DNA of 64,000 nt, from contig VZSF01003599.1 in assembly GCA_013398295.1 (NCBI GenBank), positions 720,469-784,468 of the forward strand, in the 5' to 3' direction. How positions within the stretch are numbered: the stretch's first letter is position 1; each line of letters opens with the position of its first letter. The notes under the pieces were generated by a model that was not told the origin of the DNA, searched no databases, and worked only from the letters and a program-made list of their open reading frames with translations. Positions 25,561-37,905 of this stretch are shown one piece after another. The translations under genes and the position numbers were made by a program. Source of the stretch: Chionis minor (lineage: Eukaryota; Chordata; Aves; Charadriiformes; Chionididae).

Positions 25561-28500
25561 TGACAGTGGTGAAAAAACACCCAGTGTACTTTAACCAGTA
25601 TATTTGATCAGTCCTTCAGGTCAGAGCAGATTTAAAGGCCATCTGTGGTATGACTCCATTGACTTATATAAACCAGGATCAAATGTGATTCATGTATTTG
25701 TGTGGTCTGACCCCTTTGAATTCTCTGGTCAAGTTATGTTAGGAAGGGAGAGGAGTACAGAGGTTGGCTGATTTTTATGTGTCTGTCTTTAAATAAGACA
25801 AAACCCTGTCAACAGCTGACCAGAAGACTTTTCTTTGGCAGTTTTTCATCACAATTTCCGGGAAATGAGTAGCAAGCTGAAATGTGCCTTTCAAATTACA
25901 ATAGGCAACACCTCTGAATATTTTTAAGACAGTTAATGTGGGTGCTCTAAGGCGAATTACTTTTTTTACCCATGAAATAATATACTGTAATGACAGACCT
26001 GCTGAAATAGAACTCTAGTTGTTATTAGGAATAAATTTTTAAACCCTTGGTTTTCCATCTTTTTTTTTTATCTATAGATTATACCTTTGTTGTTTTTATA
26101 TTTCCAGGCATAAGGGGAGAGTTTTCCTGTGGCCACCTAATTATGGTCCCAGCTGGGAATGACCAAAAGGACTGAGTGATTACAGTACCTCACAGTGCTC
26201 TGTAAAGGTAGTTTGCAAATGTAGAAAGAAATCCAAGGTCTGTCTCACCGGGGCATCAAAAGATGAATTTTTGAACATCATGCTACTAGTGATTCCCAGT
26301 TAGAAGGGTTTAACTGCAGCCATTATTGTTAGAAGTGGCAAACATCTGGTAATGTTGCACTGTGGAACTGGAGAAGATTCTCAGACTTCAGAGCTCTCAT
26401 TCTTGAAATCTACATCCATTTCTTCCTCATAAGGTTCAGATCTGCATTTCTTGCTTTTTGGTATTAACTTTGTTCTTGTTCTGTTTAACGTATGGCTTAT
26501 CAGTGGGCAGAGTAGTAAATGCCAGTGTTTTGGGGTTTTTTTGAGTGTTTTTGTCAGAAATGTGGTTTCAGGATAACGCTTCATTCTTCTCTCACTTCCA
26601 TGATGTGTCTGTACCTCTGGTATCAAAGCAGGGTTGAGTTCTCATAGGTATGCACATTATCTATCTGAAACTGTGTTGCAGATAAGGATTTTAGAGTTTG
26701 AATTTATAGCCTCTGAATTTCAACAGCTGTTCAGAAAACACTGCAAGGCTTTGGTCAGTGAGAATTCTTTTGCTGGTAAGAGCAAAGGCCTTGTAAGTAT
26801 GGGCTGAAGCGTGTTTCTGAGTAGGAACACTCTTAGAACTATCTCCTCAGCTTCTGTAATAAAAGTTTACCCAGTGCATCTGGGTTTGTACCATCAGTAT
26901 GATCCTTCCTATTGGCTAAAAGGAGGTTATCAAATGAAAAATACAGTCTAAGTTCGTTTCCAATAATCCTTATTCAGTAAAATGAATTGGAAACTTAGTA
27001 TTTCTGCATTTTATTACGTTGTCTTTTTTAATTGCTGGACTTCTGTCACTTAGATCAATCACCTTCCTGTGTAATTTCATTTGTGTCACTTGTGGGCTTT
27101 CTGAAAGATGTGAAACTATATTCACAACAAAAACTGGAAAAAAGGGAAAAAACCTTTGAATTTGTGTGATAAGTTTGTAGTAAGTATTCTAAGACTGAAT
27201 TATTGCTTACTATTAATATACCCATGTATATATCTGATTCTTTGATACTAGGTTAAAATGTTAATGATAACTGTAGCAGGGTAAGTGGGGTACTTATGAG
27301 TCATAGAAAAGGAAGGACATCAGAATTTACTACTGTTAGCTTCGACTAAATAGCTGGTGTAAATTAGGGAGTCCTTTGAACCAGTCCAGTTGGGCCCTGG
27401 AAGTTTGGGGACCTCATTATTTCATGGAAATGCTTAGGTCACAGTCCTGTGGTGGAGAGAGATCTGAAAATAGCTGGAGGGGTCAGCTCTGATCTCTTGT
27501 GAGACTGGGGTTTGTTCAGGAGAGTTTTTCTGTGATGTTTCCTCCCACACCTAAGTCCTCGTCATTGTTGTTGTATTTGTTGCCTACGTTTTTCAGAACA
27601 GAAAAGCGCTGCTAAAAGCTGTCTTAAAAATGCAGACTCTGAAGAGATTGGGGAAAGAGGGCAAATTCTTTTTAATCCCCATTTGTACAAATAACTCACA
27701 CGTTAAGAACTTTGGACCAGAAAGAAGGGCTTGAAGTCTGAAATGTATGGCCCCCATGTGGGATTCACACAGAGCAGCTGAAGAGAATGCTTCATTTCAA
27801 AAAGCCAGTGCACAGCTTCCTTCTCTGTTCTCCTGGAGATGATGAAGAAGAAAAAAGATGACGACTTTGCAGCTGATTAATCACTGGGAAACAGTAATCA
27901 CTAGTGGTGTGTTTTGGACCATTATTCAAGGACTTTCAGACAGAAATAAACTGGAGAACTACAACAGTAGCTTTCTCCAATTATTTTTCTGTGCTCAGCC
28001 CTACTTCATGTATTGAACAAACCGTTTCTCTTCTTCCAATTTATAGTCAATGATCTCTGAGGCACAGATTCAAAAAATCCTGTGGAGTTTATTCTAGAAG
28101 CTGACTTGATGAGAGTATATTTAGGTCTTTAAAAGAGGCTATTTATTATGGAATTAATTCAGACTCTAAAATCATAGCTAAGGTTTTATAGCATACTTAA
28201 AGGTATATATCTGCTTGAAAAATATTTTTAGATAGATCTTTACCATGTGTAAATTGGCACAGCCTTTCCAGAGCTGAAAGAAACTGAGCTGATTTATACT
28301 GCTGAATTTTGGACCCCTTTGATTTTTCTTTTTTCTTCCATGTGTATAATGCACTGAGAAAGAAGACAACCCTCTTTAATCTGTAGAGAATTTAGACACT
28401 AATCAAGCACTAAAGAGGCACCATGCCGAGGCTGAGAGCTAAGGATGAAATCAAGTAATTGCTTTATCTCTTTCTTTTCAGATATCTAGAGAGATGCTTA

Positions 28501-30649
28501 AAGGCAAAACTAAAAGTAAATGAATGAATCTAGCCAAGTGAATTTAGTTGTGGATGGATGTATTAAACTCCCACTGAAAGTAACAGCAAGTAGGTGACAT
28601 TCAATGCAGTTTACAAAGGCTAACGTGAGGCAACACCAGCATTCAGGCATCGCTGTGATTCTCTCTGACTTTGTATATCCTGAAAGCGCCCAAATCAAGG
28701 GAAAATATGTTTAATATATATAAAAGAAAAAAGTTTGTGTGGTGTTTTTTTTAAAGTAGCTTGTAATCAAGAAAGTGCCATAAATATTAAAGCTGTTCAG
28801 CAGTTATCTGTCTTAATGTCTGTAATCTCTCTGAAATGCCTATATTTGTCCAGACCCTGAACAATCGCAGCAGTGATTTAGGGATTTTTCTCATGGATAT
28901 AATCTGTGAGAGACTCTCAGAAGGGAGCAAGCCAGAAAATCTGGGAGAGGGAGAGCAAGGAGGAGTTGGGCACTCTTTTAAAATAGAGCTATTGAGTCTG
29001 CGTAACAACCTGACCATTTCACAGTTACATTCTGTTGCAGCCAGTTCTTCATATGTTGCTACTGATTGGGATCTGATTATTGGTACTGGAGGGATTTTGT
29101 TTTCGTTAGCTTTTTTCATGTAGATGGTTTTATGCTTATACAGATCAGGAACAAAAAAATGCAAATTTTTTTACGAGGGTAACCAAGCTGTGTCAAAGAA
29201 AAAAGTTTCAGGCTTAGATGTCTAGGACTGGGCAAAGAATTTACAGTATTTTTGAGCTCATATTGTCAAAACTGGTAAGTTAATAGTGACATGGCACAGT
29301 CCAATAAGGTTAGAAATAAAAAGGTTAAAAAAAAATCCTGCCTCTACTTCAGACTCTTTGTTTATAGTGAGGAGACTCCTTGCATGTCAGTTTCTTGTTC
29401 AGTATGTGGAAAAAACATTGGCATCAACTTTTAACTGCAGAACAGGGAGTTTACACCACTGGCTGAGTTTTGCTTAAACCCCAGAGGCCAGATTTTCAAA
29501 AGAGCTTATCCCTCAGGTGAACATGGAAAGAAATGACCAAATTTCTAGGGGCCCTGAAGGTTGAGCTTCTGAATTACTGCCTCAGGGTGCTGGTTGTTGT
29601 TACTAGATTCCAAGTGTAGCAATGCAAGTCAATGTCTGCGTGATTGCACCCTAGATGTGTTGTAGCTTTAATTTTGGTCCCTGAGAAGGCCAATTAGCTC
29701 ATCCAGACCTAATGACAGCTCATCTGCACTTTAATTAGCCAGGGATGCTATCATATTTAGTACAGGAGCCATACTAAAATGCCACTCACATTTCACTTTA
29801 AGTGTTCTGTGTCAAAGACACCATCACCCAGGAATGAACTGCTGCTATTAAATTTCATAAACAATCATTTGAAATAAAGAGTTGTCACAGAAGTAGACTT
29901 AAGCAGCATTTTAATGTATTATCAAAGGCACCGTTGTGCAGTGGACAGAATTACAAAAATCCCCTCCAGACAGAAAGAAAGGTCATCACATCTTGGTCAT
30001 ACTCACCTGAGTGGCCAGGTATTACTTGTGTATGATTTATCTCTTCCTCCTGGAAGTTAGAGAGATGTCATTTGTGAGATCATAAGGCAGCCAGACCTTT
30101 CCTGGCATCTGCCCTGGAAACACGCACAAAGTGTGTGTATCAGTTCTGGCTGGTTGTATGAGCTATTTCTGTTACTGAATTGATTCTCAACAATAAAGAA
30201 ATGCAGCAGCAGAACAGTCATAAATTCAAAACAATGGATGTCATGGCCAAACTGAGAGAATATTTACATTTTCTTTTCCCTATCCCTTTTTAAATTGTAT
30301 GGCTTAAGGGCACCATTATGTTACATACTTCTCTGAATTGACTAGGAGATCTGAGTGCTATGAACACTCACTAACTGATTTTAGTACTGAACCTGCATTC
30401 AGCTTTTCCCCTTCTGTACCCGTCTTCCTACTGTAACCTTTCCGGTTCAGCCATCAGCAGCTGCAGCAGTCCAGTCAGCCAGCGCGTGCAGAGTCTGTAT
30501 GGGTGCTGCTGTGCGTTTGAGGAGTGAGGACTAGAGAGCTTTGAGTAATGGTGGGAACTTCAACTTGCTTTGTGAGGAAATGAAATGATACCAGTCAGTG
30601 CAGAGAAGTGACCAGAATGCAATGCCTAGAAGCAGTAGTCATCGTATGT
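25561..30649 (+). other. Intronic sequence, no gene recognised
   Basis: No exon recognised. At 28787-29164 open frames of 125 (minus) and 95 (plus) codons overlap on opposite strands, with no family resemblance and no flanking repeat. The block at 29480-29560 carries a word, CCAGATTTTCAAAAGAGC, that recurs in old amniote repeats. A TAAT-bearing candidate regulatory block sits at 29680-29960. Confidence 0.55.
29680..29960. promoter_or_regulatory. Candidate conserved non-coding element
   Basis: The block has the look of constrained non-coding DNA: CAATTAGCTCATC, ACTTTAATTAGCC, repeated short palindromic words, absence of simple repeats and of recognisable transposon sequence, and even base composition compared with its flanks. 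This is a judgement from texture and motif content, with no alignment to support it. Confidence 0.25.
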
Positions 30650-30811
30650 CAGACTCTCCAGTACCTTAATCATCTTAGTGGCCCCTTGCTGGTCTTGTTG
30701 CAGTGTGTCTCTGTCTGTCTGCTACTGGTGAACACAGAACTGGACACAGCAGTGCAGGTGTGGTCTCACTGGTGCTGAGGATTGCCTCCTTCAGCCTGCT
30801 GGCAGCACTCT
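30650..30811 (-). repeat. CR1 LINE fragment, antisense
   Basis: Reads as the reverse complement of the 3' region of avian-type CR1: CTCTCCAGTACCTTAATCAT, then GGTCTTGTTGCAGTGTGTCTC, then CAGAACTGGACACAGCAGTG, GTGTGGTCTCACTGGTGCTG and CTGCTGGCAGCACTCT. CR1 is the dominant LINE of birds and other sauropsids. The piece is 5'-truncated and has no intact reverse transcriptase. Confidence 0.85.
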
Positions 30812-30851
30812 AGTGAGAGCAAAGGAGGAAAACCACTTTAACCCTCAAGTC

Positions 30852-30957
30852 GGATGGGGCTCTGAGAAATCTCATCTGGTGAAGATCTCCCTGCTCACTG
30901 CAAGGGGGTTGGACTGGATGTCCTTTAAAGGTCCCTTCCAACCCAAACGATTCTATG
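30852..30957 (+). repeat. CR1 LINE 3' end, sense
   Basis: Carries the classic CR1 terminus: GGGGCTCTGAG, GAAGATCTCCCTGCTCACTG, GGGGTTGGACTGGATGTCC, TTTAAAGGTCCCTTCCAACC and a final ATTCTATG at 30950-30957. Only one copy of the terminal octamer remains, where full copies often have two or more. Orientation is opposite to the adjacent CR1 piece about 40 bp upstream, so these are two insertions or a rearranged one. This is the strongest lineage marker in the window. Confidence 0.9.
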
Positions 30958-33007
30958 CCCTGACCCTCATTGCTGCAGTGTGTAGTCATGCTTGCTATGT
31001 TCCAGCTCTCCATGAGCACTGAGTGTCTCTGTGAAAAAGCAGCACAGGGTAATTGTCTGAAGGCCAAAGAGGCATCAGCAATTCTTCCACAATGTCTCTT
31101 GCAAGTAGCAAATTTCCCTAGAGAGTGGATCGGGTTGGCAAATGGAGGGCTCTGTCTCCCCAGCAGATAGTCTCCCACTACGCCTGGGAGATCAGATACT
31201 CCACTTTTGCTGGACGGATTCCCCAGCCCCTCTTCTGCTGCCAGGGCACGGAACCTATTTTGTAGTTGCAGATCGGCAGGTGAAGAGAGACCTTCCTTCC
31301 GGTGCCAGAAGCCACAAGCTTCCAGCCTTCAGTATCCTGGAAGTCTCCCTTTCCCAATCTGAAAAGCACATGCCCTGCCCGCTTCTCCTTCGGTACGTTT
31401 CTTGCCTTCATTGTAGCAGCATCAGCAGAAATGGAAAGTTCTGGCCCTTGCAAAGATGAGATACATAACTACCTCCTAGAAGACATCACCCTGCCACAAG
31501 TATAGATGAGAAGTGAATCAGGCGTATTGTTCAGCAGCTGTGTTGGTTACATATATAGGGAATCATGGCATTTTGGGATTCCTGTTTGGGTGAATCAACT
31601 CGGTCACGGAATGAAAAATGCAAACCACCTATTTGAGGAATTTGCAATTCACTCGTGGTTTTAACACATATGAATCATGTAATCAGGGAAGTGAAATGAT
31701 ACTGTTTGACCTGTGCCTACTCAATGTAGTTTAAATTACAAACATTCACAGTTTGTGCCTACTGGCATAATTATTCTCTGCAGGAATATATAAATAATTT
31801 TTAATAGTTAATAAGTATTCAGTTCTTTGGGAATATAATAGTAATTCTCAACAAAACAAGTACATATTTCTTAACTGTTCAGTCACTTTTACAATTACTA
31901 AACACAGACTTCTCTAATTCTCCAATCAATTCAGTAAAAATACTTCTTTGACTGCAGTAAGACTGTATCAGTCTAAATTACAATGAGTTTGATACCTTGG
32001 AGCAAGCTAATGAAATCTAAGGGGAGCTGGCAACGCCACCTAGAGTTGAGGCTGCCTGGTATTTCTTATTATTGGGCCTTTTTTCTGTTGTCTATGAATA
32101 CATCATAATTGGATCTGACATTTTCCGTATCAGTTGTCTCTCTCTGGGTGAATTTTACATTTTGAAAATTGAACGCTATTCAGTTTGAGGAAGAAATTAG
32201 AGGAAAACTGGTTAGTCTGGTAATCCTTTATTAGTATCTTTTCATTGAGAGTCTTCAAAGCCTCCGTGTTCTGAAGAGAAAGGACTTTAAAAGTGGTGGG
32301 AAGGTTTATTTTCATGCCATTTTATGCAATAAACATGAGTACTGTGAATTGCTGGGTAGTCATACAATCTAGAATTACATAGGGATATTATGACTGAATG
32401 TAGATTAAACTGTTGCATTTCCTAATTTATCACTCTTGTCACTTCCTTATAATCCATTTGGCATAGCTTTTTATATGCCTTTTTGAATATGTATTCAGTA
32501 TTATGTTCTATAGCATGTGTCCAACCATATCAAAAACTTTAATTTCATTTTTATGTGGGCGGTACCTGTCTTGCTCTATTTATTCAGGTGTTATGAGGTT
32601 CTCAGGGGATTCGAATATTTTCTTTTGGTTTTCTAGAGCTGATCTAGAGGTTCCTAAGCCATGTTAGGGATTATTTTATTTAAATTAAAAAAAAGAGGCA
32701 AAAGTCCACTGTGAACACTCTAAATGTAAACACATTGTTGTCTTTTTGGCTCTTAGAAATCTACAGAGAGACTCGCTTTTCTATTTCAATCTGGTATTAT
32801 TCAAATAACCAAAAATAAGGAGTAAAATGAATGATGTATTATGTTATTTCCCTTCTAATCATTATATCATCCCTGAGTTCAAAGCTGTTTCTTTCTACCC
32901 TCAAGATATTTCTTTTCTCTAGATCTCCCGAGCATGTCTTACTGAAGCAAGAGGCCATTGTGTTTTCTGGGATCACTTATAAGTTTCAAGGCAAACACTT
33001 TGCTACT

Positions 33008-33019
33008 AAAAAAAAAAAA
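33008..33019. repeat. A12 homopolymer
   Basis: Run of 12 A followed by GTAAATAAACC; no attached retroposon is recognised. Confidence 0.85.
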
Positions 33020-36000
33020 GTAAATAAACCCCGTCATTATTGATGGGAGGAAACTATCAGCACAAGCAGTGAATATACTAACAGCCTGCACCTCCTGCTG
33101 CACTTCAGAGACTTTAGTTCATTTCCAGTAATGCTGAAGTCTTAACCACTGCAATTACCACCGAACCTTCCGATTCCTAGCAACTAGCAAATGAACAGAG
33201 AAAGCAGTTATCTGGGTAACTGGGGAATTTACACCAGAACAGCCTTCTGTTTCACTGGCACATTGATGTGCAGTGATCACGTACCCAGAAGCCAGAATTT
33301 AGGTATGTTTCTGGTGGGGGCAAGAAATAGAGCAGCAATAATCTCAGAGATCTTTAAAGGAAGAAATGGGGAAATTCCGTAAATAGTTGGGATAGGATTT
33401 ATATTTTAAATCTGGTTAACTTCCCTGTGGTTTGGGACTATCTAGAGGTTTCCTAGTGGTACACGTAAAATAGATGAAGTTCTTTTGGTAAGTATGAATA
33501 TAATTGCCTGTTACATTATAGGAAAAACTGCTCAAAGCAGTATTTTTCTTCGTGGTGTCTGAAGTCTTGTACAATTGCTGTGTCAGTCCTTCCATCCTGT
33601 ACTTCTGATAGATTTTGGTCTTGTCACTGCCATGAGTTGGGCAAATTTTCATCTGTTCTCAATCTCACCCTCTCTAAATCTATGGAAAGGATATTGACTT
33701 CTACTGGGAAGGGAACTGATGCTGAAGTGTAACAGGTGTTTGCATCAGGTCTGCATTTCTGAATTCTAGCTGATGTATCTAGTAGTAAAATGTGAATAAC
33801 TGAAATTTAAACATCATGATTAACAGTACTCGTAAATAAATAAAGGACATGTTTATTTCAGAGTTCTTCCTTTTTGTGGAGATGCAGACATACCAATACA
33901 CTTACTCCAGCAGTGGCTGTATGTAGAGCTTGGACAGATGATCTAAATAATGAAAACACCACAAAAAAGAAAACTCTGTATTATCTTTACTGTTCTAGAA
34001 TGTTTTTTGCCGTGTGGATTAAATCTGGAATTAATTCTGGAAAGGAGTTCAAGTTGCTTCTGTCTCCATCTAGCGTAAGTTTTAACCTGTTGGAGTTCTA
34101 TATAGGATTTTAACTTTGGCAGTCTAGCAGTTAAATCTTCAATAATTTTTTAGTATACAGCGGCAATGTTCTATGATCCATTTACATTTCAGATGCCTAA
34201 GTAAGGAAATACTTAACTCATATTTCTCAGAAATTTTTGGCAGGCATACTGTAACAGAAATAAATAAATATTATCCATTAGAAGAGTGCCTTATCCAACC
34301 TCACAGGCACATTCGAAAAGAAGAGACATGCTGCAAGTTCATTCTTTTTGCTCATGGGGCTGGCTTTCATTTTTCCTGAAGCAATTATCTTTTTGCTTGA
34401 GCTCCTTTCCCGTCTGGTATGGTCTGACACACCCGGTATCCCCCTCGTATCTCTACTTACAAACACCAAGAAGATCTAAACCTACCGTGGAAACATGCTG
34501 GTTAAATCATGAGTTTGACCAATGTTTTGCTTTGCTCCCCTAAATGTTTCAGGATGCTTTCACAGGAGATGCAAGGGAATTCTGGGAGATGAGAACAAGG
34601 ATTTGTATGAAAAATGTGGAATTTGAGGGGGTTTAGAAAGAAAGATTAACTGGGTGAAATGTTTCCATCTGATGATTTCCTGCTGAGAATGCATTTTTTT
34701 CAATTGTGAAGGCTGTTGTGAAGGACTGAAAAAGTACTAGATGTGAGCGCCTCTGGTCTCTTTCCTGCAGCATGCTGAAATCATGGCTGGAGCTATGGCT
34801 AGCATGGGTATTAGCTCTTGTTAGCAGCAGACTTTTTATTTGCTGCATGCCAATCCATGGTAAGAGTTTCATCCTGCTTTGCATGAAAAATAAGATCCTG
34901 ACTGCATGTAGTTACTACTTAAATGAGACCGAAAACAATCAGTATCTAGTGTCCTAGTGAATAATCTAGAGATGTAGGAATAAAATCTAGGTGAGCCAAT
35001 TTATAGATCGTTGCTCAGACTATTAGACTATGCTCATCTTTAAAGATTTGTTTCAATCAGCAGCATTTCTAGTGAGGACTGCAGAAGTTTTAAAAAGCCA
35101 AAGGAACATTTGTGTTCTTTAGTTCCTGAGGTTTTTTTGTTGTGAGGTTTGTTATGGTTCAGTAGAAGCTTTTTGAGTTGGTGATAGTGTTGAGGCTGGA
35201 AGGAAATGAATGGAAAATGTAGAGCAGAAGGAGATTTAACAGAACAAAGTTGTTCCTGCTGTTATCTGCCAGTTCCAGGAATTAAGTACGTCCAAGAAGT
35301 TCTCTACTTTACTACATCATGAAATGGATTCCTGCCAACACATACTGCTGATATTCTATCAAGGGGGCTTATTTATGCTGTTGTATTAGTAACTTTAAAA
35401 ATGCTATCAGAAAACCATTTAATTACATTAATAGTGCCACTAATATTTCATAAATCTGTTGCAGTTATGGCTTGTTGCTGCTTAAGGAGATACAGTAATT
35501 CAAGTATACAAGCTTGAAGGAAAACTTGGAGCGTTGTTTTTCTTAAAGGAAAGCTAAAACTTTCAGATTGTAGGAAATGTTCCTAGCCTACATTAGATTC
35601 CGATGCTGGTTTATGTGATATGTAAGAGCTGGTGCTGTAACTGCAGCCAGAAAATACTCAGTAGGTCTGTTCCCGTCATTCCAACCACATACATTATGTG
35701 ATACAGCATTTGCAGGAACCAGGTTTCTTTCTGTGCTCTAGAGGGATTGAATGACTGAGAAATGACTGAAAGACTGACCGAGGCAGACGAGTCATCTATG
35801 CTGTGCATGGTTGAGGTTGGTAGAAATTTTCAGAAAGTGCAGCTCCAGTTTGTCTGCAAGTATTGGAAGTTTGCAGCTCTCTCTGACAACTGCTGTTAAT
35901 ATTTTAGAAATCAGTAGCATACTTAAGTAGTCTATATGGACTTATTGAATAAGATTCACGCATTTAAGACTCACATATAGATTATTCCTTTGATTTCCAA

Positions 36001-36904
36001 CCATGAAAAAGAACATGGGGTATGAAATAAATTGATTAATGTTTCTTTTCTTGTATTTTCTGCTTGCCTACAAGTCAAGACTTGTTTATTTTCTTCTGGA
36101 CTTTTGACAAAATCAGAAGTGACCAGGGACTATCAAACTTCATCTGAAGTTAGGTTGCTTTCTTGACCATGTTAGTAGTAGTTGTCTTACATTTTAGTTA
36201 ATGGAGATCAGATACTGAACGACTGTTGCAGTATTTTTTCCATGACCAAGCGTACCCTCTCTGCTTGACCGGGCAGGTAGAAGGCTGTTAGTTACTGTAA
36301 GATTACCCTGCACTGACAGCCATTAACCAGCAGTGCTTTGCAATACCTAACAGCGCAGAAATCCCTTGATGGCAGTTTGGAACAGTGGTGGCAGAAGGGT
36401 TTGGTGTTGTACCCGTACTTGCTCGCAGATAATTGATGAAAGATGGGTCTGATTTAGAGGTATGGAGGTGAACCAACTCAGTTTTTCATGTAGCCTGCTG
36501 GAGAGGTAACCTTGGCGTTGCGGGGAAGTTGCTGATTGAGTTACTCAAAGGGTTTCTCTGCTGGCTGATAGCCAGGGCAGGACAGATTCTTGGCTGCAAA
36601 CCCAGCTGTCGATTTGCCATTTCAGTGTCAGAACTCTGCAATGGGAAGGTCTATGATAGACTGAGGAGATAACGATAACAGGACAGCCGTGAGTCAGCAC
36701 TTCCCTTGCCGTATTTGGCTTTTATGTTAGGGCAGATAGTTTTAATAATGATATTTGGTAGTTTATTCAGCAAAAAAGGAGAGTGTTCATAGCTTTTAAA
36801 CTGAAAACATCATATACACTAATGAAAAGTAGTGTCAGTGCCTCCAAAACCTTTAAATTTAAGCCGGGTGTGGAGTTCTGTAATGCTGAGCAATAAACCT
36901 TTTG

Positions 36905-36935
36905 CTTAAGTTTCAACTTAAGTTTTTGCTTAAGT
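36905..36935. repeat. Three CTTAAGT copies at 12-bp spacing
   Basis: CTTAAGT begins at 36905, 36917 and 36929, with T/C-rich spacers, giving a short 12-bp-period tandem. It contains NKX2-like AAGTG-type half sites only loosely; more simply it is a small local duplication. Confidence 0.8.
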
Positions 36936-37861
36936 AATCTCAGAAGATTTACATGCAGATTCCATCAAGTACGAATCTTTGTTCAGCCATTGCTATGTGG
37001 ATTTTTTCATTAATTTGAAAGCATTCAGGAAAGGAAAAGAGCCAGTGTTTTTCTAATTGGGTTACCTGAAGGAAAATTGATAAATCCATATGTAGGCACC
37101 AGACTGTGATTTGTTTCTTAATGGGGCTAATTTTGCTGAGACTTTTGAGGCATCTTAGCATCTCTGAAATCAGGTTGCCTATGCAGATACTTAAGACAAA
37201 ATAAAGAGGCTAAGAGGCTGGTCCATTCTTAGGTGTGGGTGCCCACCATGGGGGCACATGAGTTTCATTTGCATAGTGGTCTTGGGGAAACTGTTTAAAA
37301 TGCTGCTGGAATCCAGTTTGTTTTTTATGAGAAAAAGGTGTAACTTTAGATATTGGAAAAGCTTTTAATTTATTTTGCCTAGATTTTCAGAGGTCAGTCC
37401 CAAGTAGCAAGAGAGTCAGGAGGAGTTAAGTTCATTGGCTTAACTGGAATAGTATCGTACTCTTAATCGGAGTCAGACTTTCTTTACCTCCTATAAAACA
37501 TTATTGAGAATGAAATTTCTCAGCTCTTTGTAGTGAGACTGGTACCAAATGTCTACCAAATTTTAGTGTCTCCTCTTCTACCTCCTGTATTAATGTTGGC
37601 ATCTCTTATCATGTAGAACAATATCAATTAATTAAAGCTCTACGAAAGTATGTTTAAATAAACATTTTATCTTTGTTTGAGTTGCCCATCATGTATGGAT
37701 GCACCCTAATATCTTTTGGGTTTATAATTTTAATAATACCACTTTCCATTACATAAGCACCCTTTAAAAGGTCCCAAACCATTGTTTGAGTACTAGTATA
37801 AGGCCCCAGGCATTTCTTTTCTGCAAAAGAACTCTTACTTGGGGCCTCTGTCTACCTAGAA

Positions 37862-37905
37862 ATGAGTGGCCTAAGGTCATTCAGCAGCGCTGGGAGAACT
37901 GTAGA
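37862..37905 (-). repeat. Possible MIR-like remnant, antisense
   Basis: GTGGCCTAAGGTCATTCAGC followed by AGCGCTGGGAGAAC resembles the MIR antisense stretch GCCCAAGGTCACACAGC...GAGCTGGGA. Only about 45 bp can be recognised. Confidence 0.35.

Noticed and set aside
28787..29164. Overlapping frames of 125 (minus) and 95 (plus) codons on opposite strands
   Set aside because: Neither peptide matches a family I know. Mutual openness on both strands points to local lack of stop codons rather than two genes.
30810..31505. Group of overlapping frames on both strands between 30.8 and 31.5 kb (up to 122 codons)
   Set aside because: Starts within CR1 sequence and shows mutually overlapping frames in nearly all directions; higher GC lowers stop frequency here. 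No recognisable product.
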